Shown: one piece after another, positions 16,298-23,708 of the stretch
Layout: each line of letters begins with the position of its first letter
How positions within the stretch are numbered: position 1 is the stretch's first letter
Assembly: GCA_024695575.1 (NCBI GenBank)
Contig: JAILHY010000118.1
Location: 1 to 53,887 of the forward strand
DNA: 53,887 nucleotides
DNA from: Lachnospiraceae bacterium
Lineage (GTDB): Bacteria > Bacillota > Clostridia > Lachnospirales > Lachnospiraceae
Direction: 5' to 3'
Notes under the pieces: generated by a model
Database searches by the model: none
What the model was told of the DNA's origin: nothing
What the model saw: only the letters and a program-made list of their open reading frames with translations
Program-made: the position numbers and the translations under genes

Positions 16298-18028
16298 TCA
16301 GGGCGTGATCTTAAGTGTTACATTGTCATAAGGTTCAAGAGCGTCAACTCTGATGGTATTCCCGGAAAGCTCACTTTCTCTACCCGTCCAGAGATCCTTG
16401 ACCTTGAAGGATGCAGCATTTACGAATGCCTCTTTATTCTGCATTTTCGCACCGATAAATCTTTCGATCCTGTCTGAGTCTATCGCGATGTTCTCTTTCT
16501 TTCCCCCGCTTAAATTGATAAAAGATACCGCTACGGAACCATCCGCCAGAGGCTTAGCCAATACGTCCACACGATTGTTGTCGCGAATATATGCAGTGTC
16601 GGGATGCTCGGTTTCAGCTGATGACCAGATGCGCTTTGCCTGAACTCCCAGCTTATCCTGATTAAGACCGATCAGATCCTTATTGGCGATGATGTTATGG
16701 ATCCAGTCGCCTTTCTCAACTCTTCGAAGGTCAAGTCCCAGCATAAGAGGCGAATTCATCATACACCACATAGCCATATGAGTCCTGCACATGGTTTCCG
16801 TAAGGCCGTCCATGCCGATAACCATCATATCCGGATCGTTCCAGCCTTTGTCAAGACCCGCAAACTCATCCATGATAACGGCTTTGTTGTACTGAGCCGC
16901 GATGCTTGTGGTATAGTCACTCTCCCATGCACAGCGTCCGTTGTTTCCGTCCGCTCCCACTGCAAAAGAAATATCATTAAGTATCCGCCAGGAATCTCCT
17001 ACCTTGTAACCCCAGTTGTGAGGTCCCGTCTTTCCCCATTCGCAGATGGAAAGAAGCACATCATTGTCAGGATCCGCCTCGTAAAAGGCCTCCTTAAGGC
17101 GGGCGTAGGAACAAAGGGTGTTTTCCTGACGCCTGTGATTCATAAGTCTTAAGGTGTTAACTCCGGCTTTCAGCCTTAACTTAAGGGGCTGAGATTTACG
17201 GAAACTCTCCTTGCCGGAAGTATGTTTCAGAAGGTCATCATAGAAATACTGTGCATCCTTACCTTCACCGACTGCGACCTGCAGCCATTCGCCCTGTCCG
17301 GCTTCCTTGGCGGTAGCGTATTCAACGATAAGGTCGTATTCTCCTTCTTTTGGCGCCTTAACCTGGAACCTTACCTCGGTGGAAAGCTCTCCTATGGGCG
17401 TAGGATCCGGGCCGGTTCCGTCCACCGTGCCGATTTCCGAAGGCTTATCTATCATAAAGCTCTGAGCAAACCCAAAGCCCGAAACCGTAACCTGTCTGAT
17501 GGCGGGGCCGTAAGTAAATCTGGCATTTTCAGGATTGGAAAATGTGGCATTGTCCCAAAGATAGTAGCAGTTATCAACCTTGATGAAATCAATGCCCCAT
17601 TCAAGATAAGCCTTAGCATCCTCCGTCTCATGTCCGCAGGTTCCTACAGCCGCACCTGCGCAGAGATTGGTGCCTATGTCATTGTACATGCCAAACTTAA
17701 GACCCTTGCCGTGAATGTAGTCTGCGAGTGCCTTAAATCCCGAAGGAAACTTGACCTCCTCATTCGAAAGAAGCCCGTTTACCCGCTCCGGCTTGTAGCA
17801 TCCGTCATCCAGTACCACATATTCATAACCCAGCCTATCAAGCCCAAGTTCAACGATCTTATCCGCCATTGCCTTGGTAAGTGCCTCGGTATTACCGCTT
17901 CCGAAAGCGTTCCAGCTGTTCCAGCCCATTGCCGGGAGGCGGCCTTTTCTTTTGCCGTAGAGAACTTCCCCGTCGGAAAAAGAATCAAATCTCAGTTTCT
18001 TATCGTTTATTACAACCGGTTTGTCCAT
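16298..18028 (-). CDS. GH27 alpha-galactosidase with an inserted carbohydrate-binding-like domain
   Basis: Retaining alpha-galactosidase, 576 residues, no signal peptide, so probably intracellular. The TIM barrel starts at PAMGWNSWNAFG (residue 33), has the nucleophile Asp152 in FIKVDNC and the acid/base aspartate in GWNDPDMMVIG (about 400), and ends in a C-terminal beta domain. Unusually, about 135 residues (roughly 175-310) interrupt the barrel between VDNC and the ICEWG strand; this insert is beta-rich (KAPKEGEYDLIVEYATA, LRLKAGVNTLRLMNH), like CBM35-type modules. Start ATG 18028 has GGAG upstream. GH5 lies 7 bases upstream; galK and galT are downstream. Confidence 0.92.
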   Translation of the reverse strand: MDKPVVINDKKLRFDSFSDGEVLYGKRKGRLPAMGWNSWNAFGSGNTEALTKAMADKIVELGLDRLGYEYVVLDDGCYKPERVNGLLSNEEVKFPSGFKALADYIHGKGLKFGMYNDIGTNLCAGAAVGTCGHETEDAKAYLEWGIDFIKVDNCYYLWDNATFSNPENARFTYGPAIRQVTVSGFGFAQSFMIDKPSEIGTVDGTGPDPTPIGELSTEVRFQVKAPKEGEYDLIVEYATAKEAGQGEWLQVAVGEGKDAQYFYDDLLKHTSGKESFRKSQPLKLRLKAGVNTLRLMNHRRQENTLCSYARLKEAFYEADPDNDVLLSICEWGKTGPHNWGYKVGDSWRILNDISFAVGADGNNGRCAWESDYTTSIAAQYNKAVIMDEFAGLDKGWNDPDMMVIGMDGLTETMCRTHMAMWCMMNSPLMLGLDLRRVEKGDWIHNIIANKDLIGLNQDKLGVQAKRIWSSAETEHPDTAYIRDNNRVDVLAKPLADGSVAVSFINLSGGKKENIAIDSDRIERFIGAKMQNKEAFVNAASFKVKDLWTGRESELSGNTIRVDALEPYDNVTLKITP

Positions 18029-18035
18029 ATAACTC

Positions 18036-19064
18036 CTACAGAAGCTTTAAAAGCTCGGCTCTGACGCCGTCCATCCTTGCGTCCGAAATACCGAAATCCA
18101 TTTGTTTGTAACTCCAGGCTGCGCGTCCGATGTTGTGATTGTTGAAAGCAGTGGAGATCGCACGGTAAAACTCAACGGTATCTTCGGGAGTCGCGTTGTC
18201 GATAACACCGTACTCGCCGCAGTAAAGAGCCACGTTTCTTTCTTCTGCCACTCTGACTGCTTCCTGCATGTATTTCTCGAAATATTCAACGCCGAGAGTA
18301 TCATCCAGATTCTCTACGTGAAGCTCCTCGGGTCTGTTTCCGAACTGAGCCTCGGAATTGGCAAAATAAGTTCTGTAGCTTGCTTTAAAGGGCATACGGA
18401 ACTTAGGATCCATGGTGGTTATCCAATGAGCTCCCTGATGGGTAAAGGGCATGGGCTCGTAGCAGTGGAAATTGTAGATAACATGCTCATCCACGGGATC
18501 GCACAGATCTTTAAGAGCAACAATGCTGTTATTGTAATATCCGCCAAGAAGAATGTTGATGCTCGGCGCATAAACTCTGATACGACGAATACACTCTGTG
18601 GAAACGCGATTCCAGATGGGACCGTATTCTTTCTTTGTAACCTCGTTTAAAAGTTCAAAGCAAAGTCTGTCCTCATATTTACCGAAACGTTTCGCGAACT
18701 GCTCCCAGAGCTTATAAAAACGCTCCTGATACTTTTCATTTTCAAAGAAACCGCCTTCCTGTTCGCCGTCATCAAAACTGTATCCGAAGGTCTTATGAAG
18801 GTCGAGGACCATGTTAAGGCCGTACTTTCCCGCCCAGTCCAGAGCCTTCTGAATGTAAGCAAAGCCGTCTTCCTTGTAGTTTCCTTCCTTGTCTTCCACA
18901 AGATCGTAGTCTACGGGAACTCTGATATGATCAAGTCCCCAGCTCTTGATCTTCTCAATATCGCTTTCTACGATAAAGGTGTCATATCTTTCCTTTGTGT
19001 GATTGCACTGGGAAAGCCAGCCTCCCAGATTAACGCCGTGTGTGTAACCCTTGAATTCCTTCAT
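18036..19064 (-). CDS. GH5-family glycoside hydrolase, intracellular
   Basis: 342-residue retaining beta-glycosidase of clan GH-A. The GH5 pattern is clear: GVNLGGWLSQ near the N-terminus, IRVPVDY, acid/base Glu141 in FELLNEV, a HCYEPMPFTHQ strand, and nucleophile Glu284 in YCGEYGVID. There is no signal peptide or binding module, so it probably acts on imported oligosaccharides; glucosidase or glucanase activity on beta-linked substrates is likely, exact specificity unknown. Start ATG 19064 has GGAGGG upstream. It is 7 bases ahead of the GH27 gene, suggesting joint breakdown of mixed galactosyl oligosaccharides. Confidence 0.9.
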   Translation of the reverse strand: MKEFKGYTHGVNLGGWLSQCNHTKERYDTFIVESDIEKIKSWGLDHIRVPVDYDLVEDKEGNYKEDGFAYIQKALDWAGKYGLNMVLDLHKTFGYSFDDGEQEGGFFENEKYQERFYKLWEQFAKRFGKYEDRLCFELLNEVTKKEYGPIWNRVSTECIRRIRVYAPSINILLGGYYNNSIVALKDLCDPVDEHVIYNFHCYEPMPFTHQGAHWITTMDPKFRMPFKASYRTYFANSEAQFGNRPEELHVENLDDTLGVEYFEKYMQEAVRVAEERNVALYCGEYGVIDNATPEDTVEFYRAISTAFNNHNIGRAAWSYKQMDFGISDARMDGVRAELLKLL

Positions 19065-19075
19065 GTAACCCTCCT

Positions 19076-19642
19076 CTATTTGTTCTTTTTGACACTGTAT
19101 CCGAATTTGCCAAGTTTCTCGCCGAGAGTAAAGTACTCGCCGTGGGAATATGCTATAAGATCAGCCGCTCCCAGATCGAACTTTCCGTTTTCATCCATCA
19201 AAGAACTGTCTACCGTAACATTCACAACCTCGGCGATAAAGCAGTCGTGACTACCAAGTTCCAGGATCTGTTTAACCTTGCATTCGATATTTACGGGGCT
19301 TTCCGCTATTCCGGGAGCAGATATCTTCTCGGATTTAAGCGGAGAAAGCTTCATTTCCTTAAACTTGTCAAAGTCTTTACCGGATTTAACGCCGCACCAG
19401 TCTGTTGCATAGGCAAGATCCCTGTTGGTAAGGTTAACCACGAATTCGCCGGATTCCTTGATGATGTGGTGAGACCAGCGTTCTTTTCTGATGGAGACAG
19501 ACAGCATTGCAGGATCGCTGCATACGGTCCCTGCCCAGGCCAGAGTGATTATATTGGGCTTTTCCCCGGGTAATGCACAGCTGACCAGCACTACAGGCGC
19601 GGGATAAAGCATGTTTCCGGCCTTGAAGGTTTGTTTATCCAT
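19076..19642 (-). CDS. Flavin reductase-like FMN-binding protein
   Basis: 188 residues of the flavin reductase-like domain family (FMN-binding split barrel). Characteristic parts are the N-terminal YPAPVVLVSCALPGEKPNIITLAWAGTVCSDPAMLSVSIRKERWSHH region and the later SPVNIECKVKQILELGSHDCFIAEV strands. Such proteins bind FMN and act as NAD(P)H-flavin or small-molecule reductases; the substrate is unknown. Start ATG 19642 has GGAGG five bases before it. It sits 11 bases upstream of GH5, probably in one transcript. Confidence 0.88.
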   Translation of the reverse strand: MDKQTFKAGNMLYPAPVVLVSCALPGEKPNIITLAWAGTVCSDPAMLSVSIRKERWSHHIIKESGEFVVNLTNRDLAYATDWCGVKSGKDFDKFKEMKLSPLKSEKISAPGIAESPVNIECKVKQILELGSHDCFIAEVVNVTVDSSLMDENGKFDLGAADLIAYSHGEYFTLGEKLGKFGYSVKKNK

Positions 19643-19657
19643 AAATTCCTCCGTTAT

Positions 19658-19918
19658 CTATTCGATTTCTTTTATGATTCGCGGCTGATAGAGTTTAAAA
19701 CGCTTCTCTCCCTTGGCGATGAGCTCTGTTGAGATAACAAAGCGCTCATGGCTTGTCAGGTTCAAAAGCCTACCCATGCCGGACTTATGATTGCCTTTCG
19801 TATCAAGCGGAGCCTCAAAGGTATACTGATTACCTTCCTCATCTTCAAAGTAGAAGATCATTGTGTTAACGCTTCCCCTTGACTTGCTTACAAGACTTAC
19901 TATAATCTTAGTTCTCAT
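19658..19918 (-). CDS. Small hypothetical protein
   Basis: 86 residues, basic, no membrane segment; I do not recognise a family. The middle reads as short beta strands (MIFYFEDEEGNQYTFEAPLD), then a charged loop and a strand-rich C-terminus (KRFKLYQPRIIKEI), as in a small beta-sheet domain. ATG 19918 with GAGG six bases upstream is preferred over TTG 19924. It lies between the alpha/beta hydrolase (17 bases) and flavin reductase (15 bases) genes in the same direction. Confidence 0.7.
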   Translation of the reverse strand: MRTKIIVSLVSKSRGSVNTMIFYFEDEEGNQYTFEAPLDTKGNHKSGMGRLLNLTSHERFVISTELIAKGEKRFKLYQPRIIKEIE

Positions 19919-19935
19919 TTTCAACCTCGTGAAAC

Positions 19936-20847
19936 CTATACTTCGATGCCTGCTTTAATAAGAAAATCTTTCAGAATCTCACCGTATTTGTCCGGTGCCA
20001 CCACGGCTGACTGGGCGTGCCCCGCTCCCTCGATAAGATGCAGTTCCCTGATTCCGCCCGTTGCCTCAAATACACGCTTTCCGTGCTCCGGAACAATGAA
20101 ATCATCCTGCGCGCCGTGCATGCAAAGAAGCGGGATCCTGTTTCCTTTGACATAATCTATGGGTCGGGCTTTTACAAAAGAGATTCCGTACATAACCGTT
20201 GCTGCAAATGACGCTGGATATACAAGCCACTTTGGCATAAATCTTTGCTTCATGGCAATCTTTAACACCGTGATGATGTCCGCAAATCCGCAGTCATCCA
20301 CCACAAAGGATACTTTTTCTTTTACCAGGGGATCCTTAAGAGAGATAAGCACAATTGCGCCACCCAGGGATTCGCCGTGAAGCCCGATCTTAATGTTCTC
20401 TCCGTATCGTGACAGTGAATCCTTAAGCACCGCCAAAAGAAAATCCACCTCGCGAATACCGTAGCTGCAAGGCTCGGGAGTACTTTCCCCATGACCGCGC
20501 TCGTCGTACATTATGCAGTTAAATCCAAGATCGTAATACTGGGGCAGATATTTGACCATACCGAATCTGGTGTCGGTATATCCGTGGGCAAGTATCACAT
20601 ATTTTTCTGATTGTTCCCGTGCGGGGATAAAAGAAACATGAATGTCTTCGCCTTTGGGTCCTTTGACTGTGTAGTCCGTGAACTGCTCCCGCTTGAAACG
20701 TCTCGTTCCGGGAACATTTTCCTGCTGCCAGTTCCAGGATACATCCAACGTCATCCTGAGACCGTGAGTAATGATATAGGCAAAAACAAAAGATAAGATA
20801 ACCAGAAGCAAAAGTAAGATTAAAAGAATGATTGCTACCGTACTCAT
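19936..20847 (-). CDS. Membrane-anchored alpha/beta hydrolase
   Basis: 303 residues. One N-terminal hydrophobic helix (residues 4-28) anchors an alpha/beta hydrolase domain: oxyanion segment ILAHGYTDTRFG, strand IMYDERGHGES, nucleophile serine in LHGESLGGA (about residue 163), acid aspartate around GAQDDFIVP and histidine in EGAGHAQS. It resembles the YtnM/BAAT-like serine hydrolases of Firmicutes, probably esterase- or peptidase-like, with its catalytic domain outside the membrane if the anchor is a standard signal anchor. Start ATG 20847 with GGGGG upstream. Confidence 0.88.
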   Translation of the reverse strand: MSTVAIILLILLLLLVILSFVFAYIITHGLRMTLDVSWNWQQENVPGTRRFKREQFTDYTVKGPKGEDIHVSFIPAREQSEKYVILAHGYTDTRFGMVKYLPQYYDLGFNCIMYDERGHGESTPEPCSYGIREVDFLLAVLKDSLSRYGENIKIGLHGESLGGAIVLISLKDPLVKEKVSFVVDDCGFADIITVLKIAMKQRFMPKWLVYPASFAATVMYGISFVKARPIDYVKGNRIPLLCMHGAQDDFIVPEHGKRVFEATGGIRELHLIEGAGHAQSAVVAPDKYGEILKDFLIKAGIEV

Positions 20848-20881
20848 GGTCTGTCCCCCGCCGAAATTTCGTCTCCAGTAT

Positions 20882-20910
20882 ATAATACCCTATTTTTCCG
20901 GCGGAGTCAC
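20882..20910 (-). promoter_or_regulatory. Possible promoter of the alpha/beta hydrolase operon
   Basis: GTGACT (20905-20910) and TATTAT (20882-20887) with a 17-base spacer in the 73-base gap after the nifU-like gene. The -35 match is only 4 of 6, so this is tentative. Confidence 0.4.
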
Positions 20911-20920
20911 CATGAATTGT

Positions 20921-21301
20921 TTATTTAGCTTCTTTTCGCTTGTAATAGTCATCCAATGCCGATTTTATGGCTTCCTCGGCAAGGACGGAGCAGTGCATCT
21001 TGTAATCCGGAAGTCCGTCAAGAGCCTCTGCCACCGCTTTGTTCGTAAGGGTCAGAGCTTCGGAAACAGGTTTTCCTTTGATCAGCTCCGTTGCCATAGA
21101 ACTTGATGCGATTGCGCTTCCGCAGCCAAAGGTCTCAAACTTAACATCCTTGATCACTTCATCCTCGACCTTAAGATACATCTTCATTATATCGCCACAT
21201 TTGGCATTGCCCACTTCACCGACACCGTTGGCATCTTCGATGACACCTACGTTTCTGGGATTTCTGAAGTGGTCCATTACTTTTTCACTGTATAAAGCCA
21301 T
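20921..21301 (-). CDS. iscU: Fe-S cluster assembly scaffold (IscU/NifU N-terminal type)
   Basis: 126-residue scaffold on which the partner desulfurase builds Fe-S clusters. The three conserved ligand cysteines are in NAKCGD (about residue 35), FGCGSA (about 61) and MHCSVLAEEA (about 104). Start ATG 21301 with GGAGGA upstream. It is 12 bases downstream of the cysteine desulfurase gene, and the pair are the core of a minimal ISC-type system controlled from the divergent Rrf2 promoter region. Confidence 0.95.
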   Translation of the reverse strand: MALYSEKVMDHFRNPRNVGVIEDANGVGEVGNAKCGDIMKMYLKVEDEVIKDVKFETFGCGSAIASSSMATELIKGKPVSEALTLTNKAVAEALDGLPDYKMHCSVLAEEAIKSALDDYYKRKEAK

Positions 21302-21313
21302 AATGTCCTCCTT

Positions 21314-22498
21314 TTATAAAATAAACTGTGTCTTTCCGTTTACAAGGTCTCTCCACACAGGTGAAAATCCCCTGAGATATTCGACAACTTCTTTTACGGA
21401 CTTAATGATGTACTCGATATCCTGATCACTCAGATCCTCACTGATGGAAAGTCTTAAGGATCCGTGTGCCACATCATGAACACGCCCTATTGCAAGAAGA
21501 ACATGGCTTGGATCCAACGATCCGGAAGTACACGCGCTTCCCGACGAAGCCTGAATTCCTTTGTCATCCAAAAGAAGCAGGAGCGACTCACCTTCAATGC
21601 CTTCAAAGCAGAAATTTACGTTGGAAGGAAGACGACTCTCTGAATCTCCGTTAAGTGCGGAATGAGGTATTTCCTTAAGCCCTTCGATGAGTCTGTTGCG
21701 CTTCTTTAAAAGATTATCCGTGTTACTGTCGATCTTTCCGACCACATCCTTTAATGCTGCCGCCATTGCTGCTATACCCGCAACATCTTCAGTTCCCGCG
21801 CGCTTTCCCCGTTCCTGGGCTCCGCCTTCGATTATGTTTGAAAGCTTGATTCCCTTTTTAACATAAAGGAAACCCACTCCCTTGGGGCCGTGGAACTTGT
21901 GAGCGGATGCGGACATCATGTCGATGTTCTCGGCCTCCACGTCAATATGTAAGTGACCAACTGCCTGAACCGCGTCGGTATGGAAAAGAACTTTCTTTTC
22001 CCGGCAGATCTTTCCGATCTCACGGATGGGCTGTATGGTACCGATCTCGTTATTTGCGTACATGATGGTTACAAGACAGGTATCTTCCCTGATGGCTGCT
22101 GCCACCTCTTCGGGAGCGACCAGTCCGTTTTCGTGAACATCAAGAAGCGTTACTTCAAAGCCTTCTTTTTTTAGTTTCTCAAGAGTGTGAAGCACCGCAT
22201 GATGCTCAAAGGCTGTGGAAACAATGTGTTTCTTTCCGCTCTTAATACCAAGGTTTGCAGCCGAGATTATAGCCTGATTGTCGGCTTCGCTTCCCCCCGA
22301 GGTAAAGTATATTTCCTTGGGGCTTGCGCCGATGAGGGCAGCGACTTCCTCTCTTGCCTCCTCCAGGACCTCTTTGGCCTTCTGGCCTATGCTGTAAAGG
22401 CTGGAAGGATTGCCAAAGTTCTCCTTCATTACCTTAACCATTGTATTGATTGCAACCTCACTCATGGGCGTGGTTGCTGCATTATCCGCATATATCAC
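21314..22498 (-). CDS. nifS: Cysteine desulfurase (NifS/IscS class)
   Basis: PLP enzyme that takes sulfur from cysteine for Fe-S cluster assembly. 394 residues from GTG 22498 (VIYADNAATTPMS), chosen because GGAG is 8 bases upstream and the usual N-terminus starts here; longer in-frame starts lack a site. PLP lysine is in SASAHKFHGPKGVGF (about residue 203), and the persulfide cysteine is in SSGSACTSGSLDPSHVL (about 325). It forms an operon with the scaffold gene, driven by the consensus promoter at 22530-22558. Confidence 0.94.
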   Translation of the reverse strand: MIYADNAATTPMSEVAINTMVKVMKENFGNPSSLYSIGQKAKEVLEEAREEVAALIGASPKEIYFTSGGSEADNQAIISAANLGIKSGKKHIVSTAFEHHAVLHTLEKLKKEGFEVTLLDVHENGLVAPEEVAAAIREDTCLVTIMYANNEIGTIQPIREIGKICREKKVLFHTDAVQAVGHLHIDVEAENIDMMSASAHKFHGPKGVGFLYVKKGIKLSNIIEGGAQERGKRAGTEDVAGIAAMAAALKDVVGKIDSNTDNLLKKRNRLIEGLKEIPHSALNGDSESRLPSNVNFCFEGIEGESLLLLLDDKGIQASSGSACTSGSLDPSHVLLAIGRVHDVAHGSLRLSISEDLSDQDIEYIIKSVKEVVEYLRGFSPVWRDLVNGKTQFIL

Positions 22499-22529
22499 TG
22501 AATATTCTCCTTTCTTTTCAGTCGCCGAC

Positions 22530-22558
22530 ATTATAATCCTATTCACCCACCATGTCAA
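22530..22558 (-). promoter_or_regulatory. Consensus promoter of nifS-iscU
   Basis: Perfect TTGACA (22553-22558) and TATAAT (22530-22535) with a 17-base spacer, giving a leader of about 25 bases before GTG 22498. One copy of the direct repeat AATAGGCAAA overlaps the -35 box, so regulation by the divergent Rrf2 protein is plausible. Confidence 0.85.
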
Positions 22559-22609
22559 TAGGCAAATAGTTCTTGCATTACCTTCTTGCCTCGCGGTATA
22601 ATAGGCAAA
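22557..22609. promoter_or_regulatory. Paired direct repeats AATAGGCAAA, candidate Rrf2 operator
   Basis: Identical 10-base repeats lie at 22557-22566 and 22600-22609, 43 bases apart (about four helical turns). One overlaps the nifS -35 box, the other overlaps the -10 end and start region of the regulator's own promoter. This is the layout expected for an operator controlling both directions. Binding is inference; the sequence differs from classical IscR sites. Confidence 0.5.
22573..22602 (+). promoter_or_regulatory. Promoter of the Rrf2 regulator
   Basis: TTGCAT (22573-22578) and TATAAT (22597-22602), spacer 18. It is back-to-back with the nifS promoter, the two -35 boxes being 14 bases apart. 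The predicted leader is about 20 bases. Confidence 0.75.
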
Positions 22610-22627
22610 AGAAAGAGAGGGCCTGCT

Positions 22628-23023
22628 ATGATCTCGACTAAGGGAAGATATGCACTCCGCGTAATGATCGACCTGGCGGAAAACGAAAACGGTAACTACA
22701 TCCCACTTAAGGATATTGCTGCCAGACAGGAAATATCTAAGAAGTATCTTGAAATAATTGTAAAGGATATGGTTAGCGGCGGACTGGTCTCAGGCGCCAG
22801 CGGCAAGGGAGGCGGATATAAGCTCCTAAGGAAACCCGACGAATACTCGGTGGGTGAGATACTTGAGCTGATGGAAGGACCCCTTTCCTCAGTTGCCTGT
22901 CTTGCATCGGCTGATTTCCCCTGTCCAAGACGCAAAGCCTGCCAGACACTCCCCATGTGGGAAGAATACGATAAAATGGTACACGATTTCTTTTACAACA
23001 AAAAACTGAGCGACCTTCTGTGA
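22628..23023 (+). CDS. Rrf2 family transcriptional regulator (IscR-like)
   Basis: 131 residues. Winged helix-turn-helix at the N-terminus (MISTKGRYALRVMIDLAE, ISKKYLEIIVKDM, the wing SGKGGGYKL) and a cysteine cluster C-x7-C-x5-C at about residues 92-106, followed by a short helix. In IscR three cysteines in this loop hold a 2Fe-2S cluster, so Fe-S or redox sensing is likely, although the spacing differs from E. coli IscR; a CymR-like role is also possible. ATG 22628 has AGAGGG upstream. It is divergent from nifS-iscU, its probable target, and ends in a shared terminator. Confidence 0.9.
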   Translation: MISTKGRYALRVMIDLAENENGNYIPLKDIAARQEISKKYLEIIVKDMVSGGLVSGASGKGGGYKLLRKPDEYSVGEILELMEGPLSSVACLASADFPCPRRKACQTLPMWEEYDKMVHDFFYNKKLSDLL

Positions 23024-23035
23024 TCGCTCAGTTTT
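23001..23035. terminator. Bidirectional intrinsic terminator between Rrf2 and queT genes
   Basis: A 9-bp stem ACTGAGCGA/TCGCTCAGT (23005-23013 and 23024-23032), flanked by A5 and T4, works for both convergent genes. It overlaps the last codons and stop of the plus-strand regulator gene. Confidence 0.85.
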
Positions 23036-23060
23036 ATCATTCTGCATATTCTGTTTATCT

Positions 23061-23603
23061 TTAAGCATTTACTCTGAAAATGGCTTCTTTTCTCTTATCA
23101 AGAGCAAAAAGAAGGATCATTCCGAGCACGAAGCAGGAAATAACTTCCCCCGCACCAACTGTAAGAGTAAAGAACCAGAGGGTTCCTTCAAGCTCATATA
23201 CGTGAATGAGTACCTGAGGAACGATCACCATATTGGCAATGATGGGAGGAATGGGGCTTAACCATTTCCTAAGATTACCTGCGGGATAGAAACCGGGATC
23301 TGTTTCTTTCTTACGGCCGTGGGCGATAAGATAAGTACAAACCGCACCGATAAGGGTCGCAAGAGATCCAAAGACAATGTCCCAAAGCGCACAGCCTGTA
23401 ATAATGTTACTTAACACGCATCCCACAAACAATCCGGGAATTGCTGCTGCCGTAAAAAAGGGAAGAATGGTGAGTGCCTCGGAAAATCTGACCTGAATTG
23501 CGTAATTCGCAAGCCCGAAAGCATTGGCGATAAGGGTCAGAACGACGTAGAGAGCTGCGATCACCGCAGCCTGAGTGATGAATAATACCTTTTTGTTTTT
23601 CAT
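23061..23603 (-). CDS. queT: QueT family queuosine-precursor transporter
   Basis: 180-residue integral membrane protein with about six helices, the S component of an energy-coupling factor transporter for preQ1/preQ0-like queuosine precursors. The start MKNKKVLFITQAAVIAALYVVLT and the segment VRFSEALTILPFFTAAAIPGLFVGCVLSN match the QueT/VUT-1 pattern. Start ATG 23603 with AAGGAG upstream. The riboswitch directly upstream independently supports the assignment. The shared ECF energising module is not encoded nearby. Confidence 0.93.
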   Translation of the reverse strand: MKNKKVLFITQAAVIAALYVVLTLIANAFGLANYAIQVRFSEALTILPFFTAAAIPGLFVGCVLSNIITGCALWDIVFGSLATLIGAVCTYLIAHGRKKETDPGFYPAGNLRKWLSPIPPIIANMVIVPQVLIHVYELEGTLWFFTLTVGAGEVISCFVLGMILLFALDKRKEAIFRVNA

Positions 23604-23610
23604 TTTGTTC

Positions 23611-23652
23611 TCCTTTAGTTTTGTTTAATGTCAGGAAGGTCTCGAACTGACA
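23611..23652 (-). ncRNA. preQ1-I riboswitch of queT
   Basis: The leader has a 6-bp stem TGTCAG/CTGACA (23652-23647 and 23634-23629) around a loop starting TTC and containing ACC, followed by an A-rich tail ending ACTAAAGGAG (23619-23610). This is the compact preQ1-I plan, in which the A-rich tail folds back on the loop as a pseudoknot. The tail CTAA runs into the Shine-Dalgarno, so ligand binding should hide the ribosome binding site: translational OFF switch. Class from memory of the consensus. Confidence 0.8.
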
Positions 23653-23672
23653 GTTTAAGTGCAACGAAAGGT

Positions 23673-23701
23673 ATATTATCATCAATCAGGCGATTAGGCA
23701 A
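23673..23701 (-). promoter_or_regulatory. Promoter of queT
   Basis: TTGCCT (23696-23701) and TAATAT (23673-23678), spacer 17, placed about 20 bases before the riboswitch stem. Confidence 0.6.
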
Positions 23702-23708
23702 GCATTAT

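Noticed and set aside
20848-20920. CCGCCG/CGGCGG inverted repeat before the alpha/beta hydrolase
   Set aside because: Arms are nearly 40 bases apart with no T-tract; no support for a terminator or riboswitch.
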